Origin: DASUPK01 sp963815665
GTDB taxonomy: Bacteria; Actinomycetota; Thermoleophilia; Solirubrobacterales; 70-9
Assembly: GCA_963815665.1 (NCBI GenBank)
Contig: CAWFHN010000016.1
Span: 186,001-250,000 of the forward strand
DNA length: 64,000 nt
Reading direction: 5' to 3'
This document shows, piece by piece, positions 61,901-64,000 of the stretch (its first letter is position 1; each line of letters opens with the position of its first letter). A program made the position numbers and the translations under genes. Below the pieces are notes generated by a model. It was not told the DNA's origin and made no database searches. It saw only the letters and a list, made by a program, of their open reading frames with translations.

Positions 61901-63334
61901 GATCACGATCGGCCGGTCGCGGGCCGCCGCCAGCATCAGGCTGGTCACGGAATCGAAGAGGCGGAACCGGGCCTCCTCGCTGTCGGTTCCCTTCGCCGGC
62001 TCGATGTCGAGCTTCTCGGCGACCTCGGGGATCAGCTGGGCGACCTCGGCCGCTCCGGCGCCCAGCTGCCAGGCGAGCGCGACCGGGTCCGCGTCCCGCG
62101 CGTATGAGCGGATCGCCTGCACCCAGGGCCAGTAGGCGGGGGCGCCCTCGTCCTCCCGGCTGCGGCCCCAGTAGACGCGGGCTCCGCTCACCCTCGCGTA
62201 GGTGGCGAGCTCCTCGGCCCCCCGCGTCTTGCCGATCCCGGGCTCTCCGACCAGCAGCTGCAGGGACCCACGCCCGGCGAGCGCCCCGTCGACGGCCTCG
62301 CGCAGGCGCTCGAGCTCCCGCTCGCGGCCGACGAAGACCCCGCCGGCGAGACCCTCGAGCGGGTTGGCCGGGCGCTCATCCGCGGGCTCGTCCGGCCTTT
62401 CCTCGAGCGCATCGAGCATCCGCGTGCGCGCCTCGCCGCCGTTCGGAGGTCGATCCTCCGGGCGCTTGGCGAGCAACCCCAGCACCGCCCGATCGAGTGC
62501 CTCCGGCACCTGCGAGTTGTGGCGGGAGGGCGGCACCGGGTCCGCGTGCAGATGCTGGGAGATGATCGAGACCGCATCGTCGCCCGGGAACGGCGGCTGG
62601 CCGGTGAGCATCTCGTAGAGGAGCGCCCCCAGCGAGTAGAGGTCGGCCGTCGGCCCGGCGACCTCGCCGAGCGCCTGCTCGGGAGGCAGGTAGGCGACCG
62701 TGCCGACCAGCGTGCCGCCGCTGACCCTGGCTCGGGCCTCGGTCGTGGCCAGGCCGAAGTCGCCGAGGCGCGCGTGTCCGTCGTCGTCGATCCAGACGTT
62801 CGCCGGCTTCAGGTCGCGGTGGACGACGCCGCGGGCGTGCGCGTGCTCGAGCGCCTGGGTGAGGTCGCCGGCGATCTCCACGGCCCGCGGCACCTCGAGG
62901 TGCCCGCCGGCGGCGGCCAGCAGGCCCTCGACGTCGCCCCCTGGCATGTAGCGGCTGACGATGAAGGGGTTGCCGTCCTCCTCGCCCGTATCGAGGACCG
63001 TGACCACCCGCGGGTGGTCGCCCAGCTTGCGCATTGCATCGGCCTCGCGGCGTGCCCGGGCCTGGATCCCGGCGCCCACCCCGGCCGTGTCGTAGAGCGC
63101 CACGGCGACCTCGGTGCCCGTCACCGTGTCGTCGGAGAGGTAGACGCGCTTCCGCCCACCCTGCCCCAGGAATCGCCGCACGCGGTAGCGGCCCGCGATC
63201 TCGCTCGGGACGTCGGCCGGCAGCGGCTCGGGCTGCGGCTCGACGACGGCCGGCTCGGCGCTCAGGTCGCTGCCGCACGAGTCGCAGAATCGTGCGCCCT
63301 CACGATTCTCATTGCCGCAGGACGGACATCGCAT
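58961..63334 (-). CDS. Zinc-ribbon / Ser-Thr kinase-like / AAA ATPase / TPR / class III cyclase fusion
   Basis: 1457 residues. Zinc ribbon 3-20 (CPSCGNEN, CDSCG). Kinase domain 50-310: LGQGGRKRVYLS, HRDLKPANV (Asp174), GDFGLA (Asp192), LPPEQ. The beta-3 Lys is missing (EVAVALYD), but Lys62 sits in the glycine loop. AAA/STAND ATPase about 330-620: Walker A GEPGIGKTR (363-370), Walker B VIVLDDLHWAD. Helical TPR-like repeats about 700-1240. Class III nucleotidyl cyclase about 1260-1435: AILFSDIEDST, EVKSQGDGFMLAF, GLHTGEV, GDYFGKNVILAARI; the usual catalytic Asn before AAR is Ile. A cytosolic signalling hub of a type frequent in Thermoleophilia; input and output unknown. Confidence 0.85.
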   Translation of the reverse strand: MRCPSCGNENREGARFCDSCGSDLSAEPAVVEPQPEPLPADVPSEIAGRYRVRRFLGQGGRKRVYLSDDTVTGTEVAVALYDTAGVGAGIQARARREADAMRKLGDHPRVVTVLDTGEEDGNPFIVSRYMPGGDVEGLLAAAGGHLEVPRAVEIAGDLTQALEHAHARGVVHRDLKPANVWIDDDGHARLGDFGLATTEARARVSGGTLVGTVAYLPPEQALGEVAGPTADLYSLGALLYEMLTGQPPFPGDDAVSIISQHLHADPVPPSRHNSQVPEALDRAVLGLLAKRPEDRPPNGGEARTRMLDALEERPDEPADERPANPLEGLAGGVFVGRERELERLREAVDGALAGRGSLQLLVGEPGIGKTRGAEELATYARVSGARVYWGRSREDEGAPAYWPWVQAIRSYARDADPVALAWQLGAGAAEVAQLIPEVAEKLDIEPAKGTDSEEARFRLFDSVTSLMLAAARDRPIVIVLDDLHWADEPSLLLLLFAARELASSGLLILGTYRDVELGRHHPLARVLGEISGIEGSERIPLRGLSVAAVERYIEMTSGAPAPPGLAAAVQEQTDGNPFFVGEVVRLLASEGKLTRGGSVADLQIPQGVREVVGRRLDRLSERTNEALRVAAVIGRDFDEDLVWRVAELSPEELMNAAREAIAERLVTDLGERRYSFAHALVRDTLYEELSPPKRSALHERAGLAIEDVCGGNVDERLGELAHHFLEAAPRGDLAKAIDYAQRAGEQDMEQLAYEDAVEVYGSALEVLDLMDEPDEELRCSLLLSLGGAEAKSARVADARDAFERAAESARRLDDADSLVGAAIGIAMMSDAGRLDEKLLALLDEALDRIGSERTARRAALLSAKSAEMYWLDNDLAESTRLVDEAIEIAREVDAPASLLPALQRKIFIPSGPGAPRERLRLADEMLELGNATGNREAVLRAHGYRLWQFLELADMPEVDRELATYARLAEELRMPEHSWLTIALRGMRTLLDGDIGGAERLANEARRAGQRAEQPVAEQFYGIQMIQIRSLQGRAGELLPAVRDLAERFPGIPAWRGGVITLAARSGDFELARRELERFAGDDFSAIPRDVNWSAGMSLIGEAIAIVGDVDRAERAYEELLPYEGLVIVVARAVGCNGPVDRVLGLLAQTLGRLDDAERHLANSVEITTGMNDRPGMALSGLALAELLLARQGDGDREFALKLLAEVLGTAREMGARWIVDRALRDRLDAQGLTGVDVTTSIDDMVSELEQERPDMRAHAAPDGTVAILFSDIEDSTVLTEKLGDEQWLEVLREHNAIFREQISRHEGYEVKSQGDGFMLAFPDPGEALTCAIEVQRAFAERERDGSGLMRGGSAGEAEEPPVSLRVRMGLHTGEVISEEGDYFGKNVILAARIAAQAVGGEILVSEEMREAASGGNGDGPRFDDGRELELKGLAGSHRVFRAEWAESDAASPASAS

Positions 63335-63401
63335 GCCTGCCGATTATCCCAGCCGCTGCTCGCCGGGCTATTGGGGATGCTCCCAACCGGCCCCTGGACG
63401 C

Positions 63402-64000
63402 TCACCCATTCAGCCGGGAGAACATCTTGCGCTGGGCCTTGTACAGGCCTGGGAACTCCGCGTAGAGGCGGTCATAGGCGTCGCGCGTGGCCCGGTCAGG
63501 CTCGAAGACGTGGTCGACGGGAACGAGCTCACGAACCTCCTCGCGCGATACCGCGCCCAGGGCGAGGCCCGCGAACAGCGCGGCGCCGCGGAGGTTGGCG
63601 TGCACCGGGTCGGCGACCCGCTCGATGGTGCGGTCCATGACGTCGGCGTGGATCTGGCACCAGAGGTCCGGGATCGCGCCACCCCCGAAGATGCGGATCG
63701 GGTCGAGGCGCCGCCTGGCGAAGCGCTCGACTGCTTCGTTCAGCCAGCGAGAGTTGTAGGCGACGCCTTCGAGCACCGACCGGATCAGGTCGGCGTTGCC
63801 GGTCTCCACGGAGAGGTTGTGCCAGCCGCCGCGGGCGTTGCGGTCGTCGACGGGCGAGCGCTCGCCCGCGATCCAGGGCGTGAACATGATGCCGCCACTG
63901 CCGGGAGGCGAGCTCTCGGCCAGCTCCACCAGCCGCTCGAAGCGGGCCGGCTCGGCGGTGGTGAAGCTCTCCCGGAGCCAGCGCAGGCAGAGTCCCGCCG
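63402..64000 (-). CDS. FGGY-family carbohydrate kinase (xylulokinase-like), C-terminal part, cut by window end
   Basis: The frame is open to the last base; about 199 residues of the C-terminal domain are visible. FTPWIAGERSPVDDRNARGGW, VLEGVAYNSRWLNEAVE, and IRIFGGGAIPDLWCQIHADVMDRTIERV match the FGGY_C domain with its GGG adenine-site loop. ADPVHANLRGAALFAGLALG is typical of xylulokinases. Phosphorylates a ketose or related sugar. Lies upstream (same strand direction) of the cyclase fusion but separated by 67 bases. Confidence 0.85.
   Translation of the reverse strand, partial: AGLCLRWLRESFTTAEPARFERLVELAESSPPGSGGIMFTPWIAGERSPVDDRNARGGWHNLSVETGNADLIRSVLEGVAYNSRWLNEAVERFARRRLDPIRIFGGGAIPDLWCQIHADVMDRTIERVADPVHANLRGAALFAGLALGAVSREEVRELVPVDHVFEPDRATRDAYDRLYAEFPGLYKAQRKMFSRLNG

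Noticed and set aside
59417..62107. 896-codon plus-strand open frame opposite the kinase/AAA/cyclase gene
   Set aside because: Shadow of a strongly supported multi-domain gene; no domain motif in the shadow.

Overview
The window is about 64 kb of high-GC DNA with dense genes, many GTG/TTG starts and 1-8 nt gene overlaps. Gene content (Fur-KatG, MacAB-type exporter with a peptidoglycan-binding adaptor, a giant Zn-ribbon/kinase/AAA/cyclase regulator, quinol NO reductase) suggests an actinomycete relative, most likely a Thermoleophilia (Solirubrobacterales-like) member. That placement is inference from gene families, not from a marker gene.

Layout. 1-9 kb: housekeeping and stress genes (GST end, RibD-like reductase, zinc alcohol dehydrogenase, SDR, PfkB kinase, katG under a Fur regulator, ogt, aldose epimerase). 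9-15.6 kb: an envelope-stress block in which a MacB-like exporter, its adaptor, two lipoproteins and a VanY-type peptidase are divergent from an OmpR/histidine-kinase pair. 15.7-32.1 kb: a catabolic regulon. A peptide-type ABC importer (minus) and a FadR-type GntR regulator (minus) face a tightly overlapped plus-strand operon: RidA, D-amino-acid oxidoreductase, acylating aldehyde dehydrogenase, HOA-type aldolase, four-carbon acid sugar kinase, class II aldolase, VOC protein. A second block follows: D-threonine-aldolase-like enzyme, SDR, cyclase-family hydrolase. Matching palindromes TGGTC-N-GAYCA in three intergenic regions tie these units to the regulator.

32.7-46.6 kb: the most unusual part. 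The 3' portion (62-65 nt, anticodon arm to 3' end) of tRNA-Ser(CGA) is repeated four times: the intact tRNA at 46526-46614 and truncated copies near 41952, 36880 and 32717. They delimit three tandem islands of 4-5 kb that share the same end sequences but carry different cargo, and none encodes a recognisable integrase. Island 1 carries two paralogous flavoproteins and a SnoaL-like protein. Island 2 carries what looks like a type II-short CBASS (patatin effector, CD-NTase, E2-like protein) plus an RloA/RloB-like pair. Island 3 carries a PD-(D/E)xK-type nuclease, a HEPN-like protein, a membrane protein and an HTH/PIN toxin-antitoxin pair. This reads as a family of integrase-less, tRNA-anchored defence cassettes that stack at one site.

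46.6-64 kb: YtoQ-like protein, tRNA-Ser(GGA), a Cys4 membrane protein coupled to a quinol NO reductase, phosphotriesterase-family hydrolase, tadA, subtilase, universal stress protein, two polytopic membrane proteins resembling lipid-linked glycosyltransferases, an NlpC/P60 hydrolase, a methyltransferase, the 1457-residue kinase/AAA/cyclase protein, and the C-terminal part of an FGGY kinase cut by the window edge.

Two genes (importer binding protein, exporter lipoprotein) are each broken by an apparent one-base loss in a CCC run, which could be real mutation or a homopolymer sequencing error.
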